Notes: generated from the letters alone by a model not told the origin. A stretch of DNA of 64,000 nt from Uloborus plumipes (GCA_038373865.1 JAXGGA010002306.1:61546-125545), one strand, 5' to 3'. Shown: positions 33,644 to 45,723, counted from the first letter of the stretch. Made by a program: numbers and translations.

Positions 33644-35704
33644 TAAAAATCCTTTAAAAATTCTTACACTAAAATCAATTACAAGTATTTTAATTGATGA
33701 CAAATAGAAACTGGCAACAGCTTAACATTTAAATCATTGAGTTTTCTTTTCCTCATCATCCAACAATGACATCGGTTTCCAATCGGCTGAATAAAGGCCA
33801 CATTTTTATTAGCCGCATTTGCTAAAAGACGTTATAATTCAAGTTCTATATAACATGGAAGTTCCAAACACATTCTGTCAGACGCAGAATTTTCTTCTTC
33901 TTTTTTATGGTACTATTGTTTCAAATTTTCAGGAATGTTTTCACTTCAAAAATAGCGAAAAACTTTTAAAGGTTTTTAATTAATATCTTTGTTCATTAAT
34001 GTCATCCGAAGAAGCGAAATAGCTAAGCACACTCTTGATCAACTCTCCTTTCACACACACGCAAAAATAAGTAAAATAAAATTAAATAAATAAATAAAAA
34101 TAAAGTCGGTCCATCCGTTTTGGCGTAAGAGTGCCACAGACACATGCACAGATACACAGACACATCAAACTTCCTTGTTGCGTCGGGTATTAAAAAAGAA
34201 TAAGAAGATTCCATTACACGGAAAATGGATATTTTGACCTTCACGAGAAGCCTCTCATATTTCATAAAAAAATATAATTTAAAAGGGCTTCGAACAAAAT
34301 TTGTGACGTTCCGGAATTTTCTTACAGTACGAGTTGATCTCTTCTCACATCTTTTCCTCAGAAGTAAAATAACAGAAACTTTAACTGAACTTTAGGGACA
34401 AGACGATGTGGAAGTTCGCCTACTTAAATATGAGAATTAATTATGAGAATTTGCTTTCAAGATTATTTTGAGATAAAAAAATAATAATAAGGCCTTTTTG
34501 GACGTTTTTGTCTCTAAAAGAGGAAATCAGTTTAAAATCGGAATTGCAAAGGAACGAAATTATTATTTTTTTTTCAATTTTACTTTTAAGTCTAGCTTAG
34601 TGTATGTATGTATTTTATTTATTTTTGGTTCAAATCTGGTACAGTACAATTCGAATCACAAGCTACGTTCTCTTTATCTTAAATTTACGGCCAAAGAAGG
34701 GAAAAAAATGGAAGAAACTCTTTTTGATGTTGAAATATTACCATAAATACTATTCAAACAAGCAGTAAGGAAATAAGGAAAAAAAAATTAAATTTTCAAA
34801 CCGTGTGAATTTCATTTTTTGATAAATTCTCGTCTATGATTCTTTTGTCATTCTTGATTTCAACTCATTTTTGGTGTTACACAAGGTTTAACTGGACAAC
34901 GGGAGAGAAGCGTATTTGAGAACTAATTTCGAGCAGGTCCCAAGTTCAACAATGCGAGATTTGTCCAACTGTAATTTTAAAAATATTAAATTCACACTGA
35001 GTAATTTTGAATATATTTCGTGAGGAACCTAGACCCTTTCCACTCTTCCCTTAAACACGCCCTTAAAGTGGGGAAATATCATTACAAACTTTAACCCAAC
35101 ATTTTCACGTTTGACAACATTTGTCTATTATCCGATTACAGTAGTTCAAGATAGTGCACCATATTGTTTGAGTGTAAGCTGTTGCACACAATTTCAACTC
35201 AAAGAGTTAATTTGGAATACAAAGATTTAAAGATCAAGCGTACATTAACATTTCACTTTTCCTGTTATCATTCTCTTCAGACGTCAAAGTCATTTCAGGA
35301 ATTATAAGAAGCAAACATCACACTATCAATTATCTTGTTTTCTATAGGCACACAAAATTAATCGGTTGTTTCCTGCTGCACGATTGGACGCGTGACAGTG
35401 ATAGGTCTATTTGAAATCAATAATGAATTGAGTTGAAATCTCTTTTATACTGCTGTATTCCAGAATTACTGAAGTTTGACGTCAATCAATTTTTCGTCGC
35501 TATCAATTCATGATTTTCTTTCAGTGGTGTAAAAAAAATTACTTTTCCGCAAGTGTTCGATTGATACTGAATAGGCCAATGTTTCACAAAATTTTTACCC
35601 TTATGGAACTCTTTAGACCAGGAATTTACGATCTCTTTCAATGTGCTATGCACTCTTAAGATTTAGAATTTTCTTTCGGCATCTTAGTCCATCTTTGTTA
35701 TGTA
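33644..35704. other. Gene-free DNA
   Basis: No coding signal. The segment 34105-34190 (gtcggtccatccgttttggc, then cacagacacatg words) resembles the subterminal part of a Helitron-like short repeat. Otherwise AT-rich single-copy-looking sequence. Confidence 0.5.
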
Positions 35705-35800
35705 CTAGCTGCGTCGCCCGGCTTTGCACGAGGTCTACCAAGATAAAAAAAGTTACAAGTGACGAGCGTGTCTAAAAGGCCAGATTAGATTTAAGTCGAT
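35705..35800 (-). mobile_element. Helitron-type 3' end, minus strand (fragment)
   Basis: On the minus strand gcaaagccgggcgacgcagc ends in CTAG (35705-35708) before T. The terminal GC-rich stem is imperfect. The 5' extent is not visible, since the hAT MITE at 35952 and unrelated sequence follow. Confidence 0.45.
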
Positions 35801-35951
35801 ATTTTGCCAGCACGCAGCACAAAAAATGAATCAATCGTCAAAAAAGTTTTAAATCCCCCGTTAAAAGAAACGAGAATTTTATTTGTTTATGTTGAAGAAA
35901 GAATGACAACACCTTTTTTTCTCATCAATAAAATTTATTTCACGGTATTTA

Positions 35952-36132
35952 CAGGACCGTCATATCGAATTTTGCCAAGGAGGGGGGGGGGGGGCAAACG
36001 GTGTATACACAATGTAAATTTGCCAAAAAAATGGTTAAAACCATGTCTATTTTCATGTAAATACATTGATTTCCCAAAGTCAGAGGGGTAGCAATTGACC
36101 CCCCACCCCTGAACCCCGAAATGACGAGCCTG
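35952..36132. mobile_element. hAT-type mini-MITE, copy 2
   Basis: CAGGACCGTCATATCG at the left, inverted CGAAATGACGAGCCTG at the right, perfect 8-bp duplication ggtattta (35944-35951, 36133-36140). Contains a 12-G run and the shared middle (caatgtaaa, acattgatttcccaaagtca). Confidence 0.88.
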
Positions 36133-36283
36133 GGTATTTAATTTCTTTCACGTCTCGTGCAGATGATATTAACAAATCCAACTTAAAATGGATATTTCCA
36201 AATTTAAAAATGTCCATATCTTTTTTCTGGGTTAAGTTAGAGCTCAGGAGTTTTCAAAAATTTTGGAAGAAAATCCCATAAAG

Positions 36284-36438
36284 CAGGCCCGTCATTTAGG
36301 GGGGGGGGGGCTGACTTTGGGAAATCAATGTATTGGCATATAAGTGGGCGTGGTTTTTGCCCCTTTTTGAAAATTTTATATTGTGTATGATGCACCCTTT
36401 GCCCCCCCCCCCCGGAAAATTTCGAAATGACGTCCCTG
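36284..36438. mobile_element. hAT-type mini-MITE, copy 3 (inverted relative to copies 1 and 2)
   Basis: CAGGCCCGTCATTTAG at the left, inverted CGAAATGACGTCCCTG at the right, perfect duplication ccataaag (36276-36283, 36439-36446). Contains runs of 12 G and 11 C at its two sides. Confidence 0.9.
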
Positions 36439-36446
36439 CCATAAAG

Positions 36447-38338
36447 GGTATATTTCGCGAGCTTTCCAATGAGAATATAATCGAGAAGATCTTATCATTG
36501 TTTCGGGTATAAAGAGCCATTTGAAGCCATTTTCGGTTCCTTAAATTGAAATCCGAACGGATCGGTGCTTTTGACGTTCAAAAACCCCAATCGACCCTTC
36601 CCTTCTCAGGTGGTCAAGTACGATTCAAAGCTGGTACATTTCATGTGTAATTTTTTCCTTCGTGTTTAAGATTACATCGAGTTCTCAAAGACATAATTTT
36701 ACGGAATTTACAATCTGTACCACTAATATCTGTATTTACTAGATTTCTTTTAATAATGCTCCAAATTGTAAATTATTTGTCATTGTAATTCATTCTTTTA
36801 GGATTACGTGAGATTGAATGAAAAATTATTCGAAGAAACTGATCTTCAAATGAAGCACATTTGAGAGTAACTTGAAATTTTATTCTACTATAGTCACAAT
36901 TTAAAACACATAAATTACACATAAATAAAAGCACATACACAAATAAAAGTACAATATTGTAACAGACTTACAATGCAATTTTGTATAAGTCTCCTTACAA
37001 AATAGTTAAGTTATAGTAGCACATTTCCTAATATATACAACAGTTTCTACATTCAAAAATAGAATAGGAAACAGTTACATTTTTAAAACCAAAGAGAACT
37101 TTTAAAAAATGCAGTTCAATTGAAATACAAAAACTATAAATAGTATTGTCACAGCCTAAGTGCTTTGAAAATTGTGAGCACTGTGCACCAAGCTAAGTAT
37201 TGCGTTGCATATATCTCAAATTTTTTAAAACAAATATGTGATAGCATTTAATTTTTAAAACAGAAGCAGTTTTAAAATAGTGTTTTTTCTTTTTTTTCTT
37301 CTTGAATTTGTGTTTTCAAGTTAAACGTGCAAAATATGAAATAGATGACTAGTACGCAATACTACATTAAGATGAATAATTTTTATGAATTGAGCATTTT
37401 CTACGAAAGCAGAACCTCAGAAGATGACTCTAGCTGCAGTTTCTTCAAAGTAATTTTTTTAATATCAAATATGAATGCGCACAGATAACTCCAATGATAC
37501 AAATGTACTGAGTTTTAAACCATTAGTTTCTTTCAATTGAAGATGAATTAAGATGCTAACATTAAAGCTTGACCAGGGCGAGTAGGCCAATGAAGTGGAA
37601 GCAGAAATAGACCACTTTATTTTGAGAAATAAATGATGCGAGGGTTCGCAAAAAGTCTACTTTTTACCAAAAAGCTAGATTCAGCGGTTTTTACTGCTCG
37701 CGCTTTCTCGCTGATCTCGGCAATTACTAAATGAAGTACTGTGTTTCCGCTTTCAGTTCATTTGCTATCTCGTCCGAGGCCCTCAAAGCAACAACTTATA
37801 GAAATTTGAAAATAGCGCAGGAGTAAGTGACTTGCACGGTTCCATACTCAATTAAGTTTCACTTTTGTGCGGTCTTTTGCAAACGAATGCTATACACTAC
37901 TGAAAAAAATTGTAAAAAGCTGAAGATTCTTTAGGTACAGCCGGTGCTTTTAGCAGTTATTTGAAACTTGAAAGAGTTTTTAATTCAGTAGTACAAAAGA
38001 AAACTAACGCTCTAAAACATTAAAACATGAGAATAAATGAAAATTTATGAGCAATGTTTGTTTTTACAGTGAAAATGAAGATATGTGAAACTTACTTGGC
38101 TGCGTTTGGCGAGTAAATTTCATTGTAAAACCAAAGCATAGGAACTAAATTTGTATGAGTGTACCCCCCTCATTCGCTGCAAAATCTGAACTCTATGTTC
38201 CTCATTCATTTTACTTTATAAAACATCGAAAAGTCATCGTAAGTTTGATTTGCGTGAAACATGTAAAAGACTGGGTACCTTAGCTACCGCAAAAGTAGTA
38301 AATTTAAAAATTCTGTTAAGCAAGTGACGATTTGTAAG

Positions 38339-38340
<2 letters not shown>
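36447..38340. other. Non-coding DNA downstream of the Methuselah-like gene
   Basis: No gene and no element border found. The sequence lies 3' of the minus-strand receptor gene and may include its 3' untranslated region. Minus-strand AATAAA words occur (for example at about 37616) but I cannot tell which, if any, is used. Confidence 0.4.

Positions 38341-38432
<92 letters not shown>
38341..38432. repeat. (TA)n microsatellite, 46 units
   Basis: An uninterrupted TA dinucleotide run of 92 bases. The Ile/Tyr open frame across it is an artefact of the repeat. It is self-complementary and probably length-variable. Confidence 0.95.
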
Positions 38433-38435
<3 letters not shown>

Positions 38436-38535
38436 TAAAAAAATTGAAACATAGTTTCTTTCCGCTGAAAGGTTTCATTTTAACATAAATTTTCAATACC
38501 ACTTTTAAAATCATACGAAGTGAAAAGCAGTCAAT

Positions 38536-38567
38536 CGTTACCATCGAAATGAGTTTCGATGGTAACG
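38536..38567 (-). promoter_or_regulatory. Perfect 14-bp hairpin in the probable 3' UTR
   Basis: CGTTACCATCGAAA (38536-38549) and TTTCGATGGTAACG (38554-38567) pair without mismatch around a 4-base loop. It lies about 205 bp past the stop of the minus-strand receptor gene, so it would be in its 3' UTR if transcription extends that far. It could be an RNA stem-loop or just a small inverted repeat. Confidence 0.5.
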
Positions 38568-38771
38568 AGTCAATGCATCAATAATTAATGTGAAGAGTAG
38601 GAACATATTGACAGTGAGACTATATGCAAAGTTTAACATGCCCCTACTTTCTGCAGGCTTGAAAATTAAGTTAGCATATAGAATATCAGATAAAAACTAA
38701 AATGAGAATCACAATGCACATTTTAAAATCAGTTTCTAAATTTGTTGAGTATGAACTATGGCAGCTAATTG

Positions 38772-40262
38772 TCAGACAGCTGCAGACATTTGGGAGATCG
38801 TTCGGATTGAAGTACTTCCTCTAGACTTTGAGCGCTTCCTGTACCGTCGGCAGCAGTACACTTTAACTTTGGAGCTGCATGAAAATACAATGAATATAAA
38901 TAGTCCTTGCAGAGTATTGAACACTACAAATAGATACCACAAGACTACATTGTCCGCGTAGCTTGCTATTAGGCCGATAGCCCACGTGAGTCCCATGATC
39001 ATGGCTAGCCTAGTGAACATGAAGAACCTTTTTTTTAGAGTTGCCTCATGAGTCTGGCTAGTCTTGAGCGTGGCACGGCTTATGACGTACGTTACATCCA
39101 GAAAGTAGTAAATGTTGAGAATCATCACCACACACAGCGGAATTGCGAAGAACACAAGCAGCGCTTTTCTCTGCCCAAACCAGCAGATATGTTTTCCAAA
39201 GTCTGGCCTGTAGTCTTCAGGAAGTACTTCTGTTGAATCGGCGATTTTAACTAATATCGTCAGCAAGGCTGGTATGACCCAGCTGTACACAGAATAGACC
39301 AAGAATCTCCTCCTCGGTACTCTGTGACTTGAGATTCTCAGCTCTCGCATCACAACCCGGAACGATCGCCACACGTCGAAAGCTATAGCATTCATCCAGA
39401 AGAATGAAGTCAAGAAGAAGTAGTACACGCACATTCCGAGGTTTGCGCAATGTGGTAATCTCCACGTGGCACTTTCCGAGACAGCAAGTGTGAGGAAACA
39501 TACATACGCAACGAGAAGCGACAAACTGAGCGACGCCAAACAGCAACCAGGAAGATTTTGAACAGAAGATACTGCACAGAAGACAACCAAATGTGCCACT
39601 AAGCTGAGGATTGATATTAGAAGACCAATAATCGTAACATAAGAAAACGCTTCTGAAAATTTATTCAATTCATGGTTAAGAGTTGCGTTTTCTGTCAAGT
39701 TCTGTTGCATGACATCAAAATTTGGCAGACAAATATAAACACCGTGATCTTGCATGTAATAATCTCTCGGACTGTAGTACTTGGAATAAATGCTTATGTA
39801 TATGTACCCATTTTCTAACATTTTATATGCATCAGGTTCCATGAGGATATGCCCACAGCTCAAGAATTCATCACTGAAATTGTAACTTGAATCAACTGTT
39901 GTAATTTCCTTATCGGTATCATCAGTACAAATGAAGGCAGTATCATTTTGCAAGAAAAATGAGTTGTACTCATAAACGGCTTCAGAGCCAGGAACCAGAA
40001 GACTTCCGTTATCAAGAAGAACGTAAACTTTCTCTACAACATAGCTGCTGCAATTTTGTTCCGCATCTTTAAAACCAGCTGTTGCTTCTTCGAAGTTCTC
40101 TGATTTTTGCAAAGGCTTTGCTTCGTCTTCGGAATTAGATTGCACTGATATATTAGAAGACACTTTTGCTGTCTTACTTTGAACCACGATTATAACACTC
40201 AATATTACACACAAAGCCAATCCATTAAGAAACGTCTGTCCTAGCATTTTATTCAACCTCAT
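38772..40262 (-). CDS. Methuselah-like class B G-protein-coupled receptor
   Basis: 496 residues from ATG 40262 to TGA. The frame is open to 40307, but a splice acceptor (ttattttacag, exon from 40292) shows that the extra codons are intron. Residues 1-29 are a signal peptide. The ectodomain (30-205) has several N-glycosylation sites and the motif VLLDNGSLLVP (81-91), as in Methuselah-type ectodomains, with no SMB or GPS. Seven hydrophobic helices lie at about 206-231, 240-261, 274-294, 320-338, 365-389, 414-434 and 439-461. Family marks: Cys272 before TM3 and Cys360 (HICWFG) for the extracellular disulphide, LTWAIG in TM6, and NTLQGLFIFIVF in TM7. A basic, Ser-rich tail of 35 residues follows. 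It is a plasma-membrane receptor with unknown ligand; Drosophila relatives are linked to stress and lifespan. All coding lies in one exon and no lesion is visible. Confidence 0.93.
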   Translation of the reverse strand: MRLNKMLGQTFLNGLALCVILSVIIVVQSKTAKVSSNISVQSNSEDEAKPLQKSENFEEATAGFKDAEQNCSSYVVEKVYVLLDNGSLLVPGSEAVYEYNSFFLQNDTAFICTDDTDKEITTVDSSYNFSDEFLSCGHILMEPDAYKMLENGYIYISIYSKYYSPRDYYMQDHGVYICLPNFDVMQQNLTENATLNHELNKFSEAFSYVTIIGLLISILSLVAHLVVFCAVSSVQNLPGCCLASLSLSLLVAYVCFLTLAVSESATWRLPHCANLGMCVYYFFLTSFFWMNAIAFDVWRSFRVVMRELRISSHRVPRRRFLVYSVYSWVIPALLTILVKIADSTEVLPEDYRPDFGKHICWFGQRKALLVFFAIPLCVVMILNIYYFLDVTYVISRATLKTSQTHEATLKKRFFMFTRLAMIMGLTWAIGLIASYADNVVLWYLFVVFNTLQGLFIFIVFSCSSKVKVYCCRRYRKRSKSRGSTSIRTISQMSAAV

Positions 40263-40291
40263 TTTTCCTGATCTTCCAAACCATGCGTCAC

Positions 40292-40302
40292 CCTGTAAAA
40301 TA
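40292..40302 (-). promoter_or_regulatory. Splice acceptor upstream of the Methuselah-like coding exon
   Basis: Minus-strand ttattttacag followed by GGTGACGC. It implies at least one 5' untranslated exon at higher coordinates. I see no promoter that I can name. Confidence 0.55.
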
Positions 40303-40659
40303 AACAATTAGTAAGCAAAGTAATAATTACATATACATTTTAAAATGATATCACAATTTTATGAATGTAGTCTAAAGTAACTATACAATATAACACAGAA
40401 TGAAAAATATCTCTCAAATCCCGTCTTTTTCGAGAACTAGTGGGCTAAAATAACCGTGGCATTTGGCTTTCGCGATATTATATTGATATCATGATGACAT
40501 GTTAAATGCTTTTTGGTATAATTCACAGAAAAAGAATGATGCAGACATCCGCAGCAAGAACTACACTTTTATACGAAATTTCATGTTCCTAGGTTTTACC
40601 GTTTTCCCAAGAAGCCTGCCTCACACAAGACAGAAGGTTTATCTTTAGTTCACCTACTG

Positions 40660-41090
40660 CAGTGGTGCCCATTGCCTAACTTTTTTCACCCGCAGGCCAT
40701 GCCTCAAATGTAGAAGATAATTGCGGGCCGGAATACATATTCAGTGAAAAAGAAAAAAAAAACTTTTCAAAGCATTTAAAATAAAATTAAAAACCAAGAA
40801 TTTTCATTACTTGAAATTTGTTATTTTAATGCCCAATTTGAAGCCGCTTTTCAGAAACTAATTTCTGAACATTCGCTCCACTTTTTAAAAGATTGTGATC
40901 AATCACCTTTGATACAAAGAGATGGAAAGAAAAAAGGAAAATTTAGGAAAATGAAGTGGAAATTTATGGTAGTTTTATGGTTGTTTTGGAAGGTCTCAAG
41001 AGAAGAATTTTAGTTCGCAATGTTGAATATCACAACGGGTCGGCTTTACTGGCCACGTTTGGCCCGTGTTCCTTACGTTGGGCATCACTG
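40660..41090. mobile_element. hAT-type element (431 bp) upstream of the receptor gene
   Basis: CAGTGGTGCCCATTGCC at the left is inverted against cgttgggcatcactg at the right. Flanks are acctactg (40652-40659) and accgattg (41091-41098), 6 of 8 matching. GCGGGCC/GGCCCG words lie just inside. It begins about 370 bp upstream of the coding exon, in the probable 5' intron. Confidence 0.65.
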
Positions 41091-41472
41091 ACCGATTGCA
41101 ATGCACGTATTTGGTCGAAATTTTTTTTCTGCAAATGATAAATCAGATAAAACTCATACACATTTTGAACTTCATGTTAGTGAATTTTCGGAAAATGAAA
41201 AAGTTTTCAGCTAAACCCGTATTTCCTCCGTCATCACTAATTGATCGGAGAGTTTCAATTCATCTAAACAAACTTTCCATCACGCTTAGATCTAATTGCT
41301 GGAGCAGCAATTGTAAATTATACTTTAATAGAACCATGCCACTTTTACACTAGGTCGAAAAACCTTTAAAGAAATTATATTCCTATATTTTAAAATTTAA
41401 CTGGTAGCTAAAGACAAATTAAGAACAGCGACTTAATACACGTTACAAGACTTTGATTCTTTAATGTTTATA

Positions 41473-42416
41473 TGGGCGATTCTCTGTAAACTCGTCATTT
41501 TTCACACGGAATCTGTCCGGGCACGGTTTTTTGAAATGTTCGTATAATTATAATACTATTGCTCAGAAAATGAATCTATTACTTTGGTTTGAAAGAGGGC
41601 CAATTGAAGTTTGTGTTTTTCTGATAAATCATGATAGGGGGTAAGTCCCCCGCCTAGTATAACTAGGCAGGGGACTGTGCCAGGTGACTGTGTTTTTGCT
41701 CTTTGCTGCGCAATATCTGCAAAACTATTGGAACATAATTAGTTACGAAACTATCAATAAATTGAGCCACAAATCGTGGATATAATAACTAATATGTTTT
41801 ATAATTAAATTAATTGAAATTAATAAAATCACTTCCCAGAGGACTGTTTTCGCAACGATCACGATGCATACTTTCAGCACAAATGTAGCTCTCAAACTAA
41901 GCAAAGTAGCGTTTCAACACCGTTCTCGGCGATTTCGGCAAATTCACACTGATTACTTTAAACTTCATGCCAAAAAGAATTTGCAAAAGTTATAGATTTT
42001 TCGTATTACAGCTTTGAATTTGTTGCAGGGGACTGTTTGAAAAAACTCCGGACAGAATTTACATGACAATTTTAAGTTTTATAAATACGTATTTATACCT
42101 TATTTCATAAGAAAAATATAGCTTCATTATTCTATTTTTAGATATTAATTGCCAAATTTATGTAGTGTTAATAGGTTTTTTGAAATACTATCTTTAACAG
42201 TCAGACTATGGGATTGGGACAGCCAGGGGACTGTGTTTTTGGCGCTTAGATAATTTCTAGAAAAAAAAAATTAAATTGTTATCACTCCAAATACAATTGG
42301 GCCACAAAGTATTAATGCTTTACTTGTATTAAGAGCGATAATTACTTAAAAACACTTTATTATTTTTAAAATACTCAGTCCGGACAGCCAATTACCACTT
42401 TACAGAGAATCGCCCA
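41473..42416. mobile_element. TA-flanked element repeating GGGGACTGT, copy 1
   Basis: TGGGCGATTCTCTGTAAA at the left pairs with tttacagagaatcgccca at the right, flanked by TA (41471-41472, 42417-42418). CCGGACAG lies near both ends. Inside, GGGGACTGT or close variants (GGTGACTGT, GAGGACTGT) appear five times on one strand, at about 41673, 41681, 41841, 42030 and 42225. No coding. Inverted copy at 59235-60177. Confidence 0.78.
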
Positions 42417-42420
42417 TATA

Positions 42421-45300
42421 TGGGTCATTCCATGTCAAGTGATCCAACGTTTTTTACCTTACATTTTTGTATTTCTTTCAAATTTGGCTCATCAATTGTA
42501 CCCCTTGAGGTAATCAAAAATCTCAATTTTTGGATTTTTATCTCTATTATTTTTTCATTTATAAGACTTTGAACTTTGGAAAAACCCTCGTTTTTCCATG
42601 GATAAGGGAACATAAAAGGGACCATAACTCGGCACCAAATATAGATAGAACGATTTGGTTAATGGCATTTTAAAGTACGTTAGTTGCGCTTAATCTGATA
42701 TGCAACATGACTAATTTGATAAAAATTTTCTTTTTCAAAAAATGAAATTTAAAGTTCAAATTTAAATTTCTCAAAAAACAATGAATTTTTTTGAAAAAAT
42801 TCTCAAAAATTCTTGTGTATTTTATCTATGTTTGTACAAATTTTTAGATTGGGATCTCAATGGGATCTTATTTTTTTGAATTTTTGAATAAAACTGTATA
42901 GGAAAAAAATGATATTTTTTAGATTCTATTTATTTAAATACTAAGTTCTCGTGCTTGTGATGGCCTAAAAAGTAGTAAACAAACATGAATATGTTTAAAG
43001 TGAGCTAGCATGAGCTTATAGATTTTTCAGGTTCACCCCCCTCCCCCCTTCCTCCCCCGCACAACCACTCTTTTTTAATTCAAAACTGTTCAAAATGTTA
43101 AAAAAAATAATAAAAACTCTTTGATACAATATGAATAATAAACTTATTTAAAGTTGGTAAATGAGTTTCCTTACAACTAGACGAAGTATCCCCCTCCTCC
43201 ACCCAAATATACCATTAACGCTGTACTATTATGACGTCTAACCTGGGGATTGAATTGACTATTATTTTTACTCTAGGTAAGTGAGCTAGCATTAACTTGT
43301 AAATTGGTCAGCTCCCCCTCCCTTCCTTCCCGACCCAACCATTTTTTCCCCCAAACTGTTTCAAATGCTAAAAAAAACCTTTTTGATACAAAATGAACAG
43401 TAAACTTATTTAAAGTTGCTAAATGGGTTTCCTTATAACAAGGCAAAGTAAAACCTTTCCCCCACCCAAATATACCATTAACGCTATACTAATATGACGT
43501 CTCACTGGGGATTGATTTGAGGATTATTTCCCCCCTAGGTATATATTATTTTTCAGACGAAGTGTTTCGTTTTCAATCCGAACTTCACAAAGTGTACTTC
43601 TATTCAATATCTGAATTTAAACTTATGGTTCATTTCATCCCTTCCCCCAGCACCAATCTTCAATTTTGAAGGGAGGAAATAAATGGGTCGCCCCAAGATC
43701 ATAGCAAACAGCAAAATAGCACTGTTTCCCCTTGTTCTCATGTTTTCCCATTATTTTCACACAAAACTGAAAAGAAATCAAAGTGTCACGTTATATGTCA
43801 GTCCCCATCACTGCCTTTCCTTTCTCTTATTGGACAAAGCTCATGAGCTAATAGGGAAGAGTAACAAACAGAACGAACTGAAACACTACCAGACATCAGT
43901 AGAGACTAAGGCTTTGAAATAGGGTTAGGCGGGATAATAAAAAAAAGTTTGGAGTGGGAAGGTAGGTTAAGAGGGGGGGGGAGCAATCTGTAAAGAAGTT
44001 AAACAACATGTGAGGTTGTGCTTAAAAAAGCAATGTTTGTTTCATATATGAAAAAGATATCTTGCTGCATTACTTTCCTTTACAACAAAATGAAAAAGAA
44101 CACAAACAATAAAAAAAATTAAATAACAGCTGCACACTAGATAATGTGGAAAGATAGTTATGGGGACACAGACATATGATCTGATATTTTGATTTATTTT
44201 CAGTTTTGTGCGAAAAGAATAGAAAAAACGATGAGAACAAGGAGAAACAGTGCTATTTTGCTGTTTGCTATGATCTTGGGGCGACCCATTTATTTCCAAC
44301 CTTCAAAATTGAAGATTGGTGCTGGGGTAGAAGATGAAATGAATCATAAAGTCAAATTTGAGATAGTGAATGGAAGTACGCTTTGAAGTTCGGATCGAAA
44401 AAGAAACACTTCGTCTGAAAAACAATATTTATACCTAGGGTGAAAATAATCCTCAACTCAATCCCCAGGTTAGACGTCATATTAGTATAGTGTAAATGGT
44501 ATATTTGGGTGGGGAGCGGGATACTTTGTCTAGTTATAAGGAAACCCATTTACCAACTTTAAATAAGTTTACTATTCATTTTGTATCAAAGAGTTTTTTT
44601 TTTTTTTTTAACATTTTGAACAGTTTTGAATTAAAAAAAAGTGGTTGTGTGGGGGAGGAAGGGGTAGAGGGGTGAACCTGACAAATCTATAAGCTCATGC
44701 CAGCTCACTTTAAACATATTCATGTTTGTTTACTACTTTTTAGACCATCATGAGCAAGAGAACTTAGTATTTAAATAAATAGAATCTAAAAAATATCATT
44801 TTTTTCCTGTACAGTTTTATTCAAAAATTCAAAAAAATATGATCCCATTGAGATCCCAATCTAAAAATTTGAACAAACATAGATAAAATACACAAGAATT
44901 TTTGAGAATTTTTTCAAAAAAATTCATTATATGTTTTTCGAGAAATTTAAATTTGAAATTTAAATTTCATTTTTTGAAAAAGAAAATTTTTACCAAATTA
45001 GTCATGTTGCATATCAGATGACAACTAACGTACTTTAAAATGACATTTACCAAATCGTTCTATCTATATTTGGTGTCGAGTTATAGTCCCTTTTATGTTC
45101 CCTTATCCACGGAAAAACGAGGGTTTTTCCAAAGTTCAAAGTCTCATAAATGAAAAAATAATAGAGATAAAAATCCAAAAATTGAGACTTTTGATTACCT
45201 CAAGGGGTACAATTGATGAGCCAAATGTGAAAGAAATACAAAAATGTAAGGTAAAATTTTTCTCAGATTTTGGATCACTTGACGTGGAATGAATGACCCA
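42421..45300. mobile_element. 2.9-kb foldback element with 1.1-1.4-kb arms
   Basis: TGGGTCATTCCATGTCAAG at the left is matched in inverse by cttgacgtggaatgaatgac at the right, with TATA-type flanks. The arms (about 42421-43813 and 44155-45300) are reverse complements around a loop of about 340 bp that has no recognisable gene. The left arm is longer because a 280-bp block is tandemly duplicated (43001-43280 and 43281-43555), whereas the right arm has one copy. Paired open frames (42425-42625 minus and 45095-45292 plus; 43683-43922 plus and 44042-44299 minus) are mirror images of the arms, not genes. Its left end touches the previous element. Confidence 0.85.
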
Positions 45301-45723
45301 TATATTTTTTCATCCTACCTTTTTTCTAAACATTTTCAAATCCTGACGAAAGGTTAAAATTGAAAATCGTGATTCTACAGCGTAGGTGATCAAACAATTT
45401 GGTTAGTTGAGAAATAAGGAATTACTTCTGCGCAGAATTTTTAAATAAAATATTACAACTTTAATTCGTACAAATTGTAGAGAACTGCATACACATGTTT
45501 TGGAGTTGCACTAAACCACTTTATAAAATAGAAAAAAAAAAGTAAGTTAAAGGATGGTAATTTTTCCGGATGTGGTTATTTTGATCAATAAACTCACTTC
45601 TTTGGTCTTAAAAAGGTCTTCGTTGTAAACCGAAAGCAAGTGAATTGAATTCTCTGTAATATCGTGTGAATTAACTTTGGGGGAATTAATATTTCCTTTT
45701 AATGTTGTTAGTCACTTATTTCA

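Noticed and set aside
38284..38544. Minus-strand open frame of 86 codons
   Set aside because: Most of it is the (TA)n tract read as Ile/Tyr; no coding character.
42425..45292. Paired small frames near 42.5, 43.8, 44.2 and 45.2 kb as conserved genes
   Set aside because: Their similarity comes from being in the two arms of one foldback element, and neither resembles a known protein.
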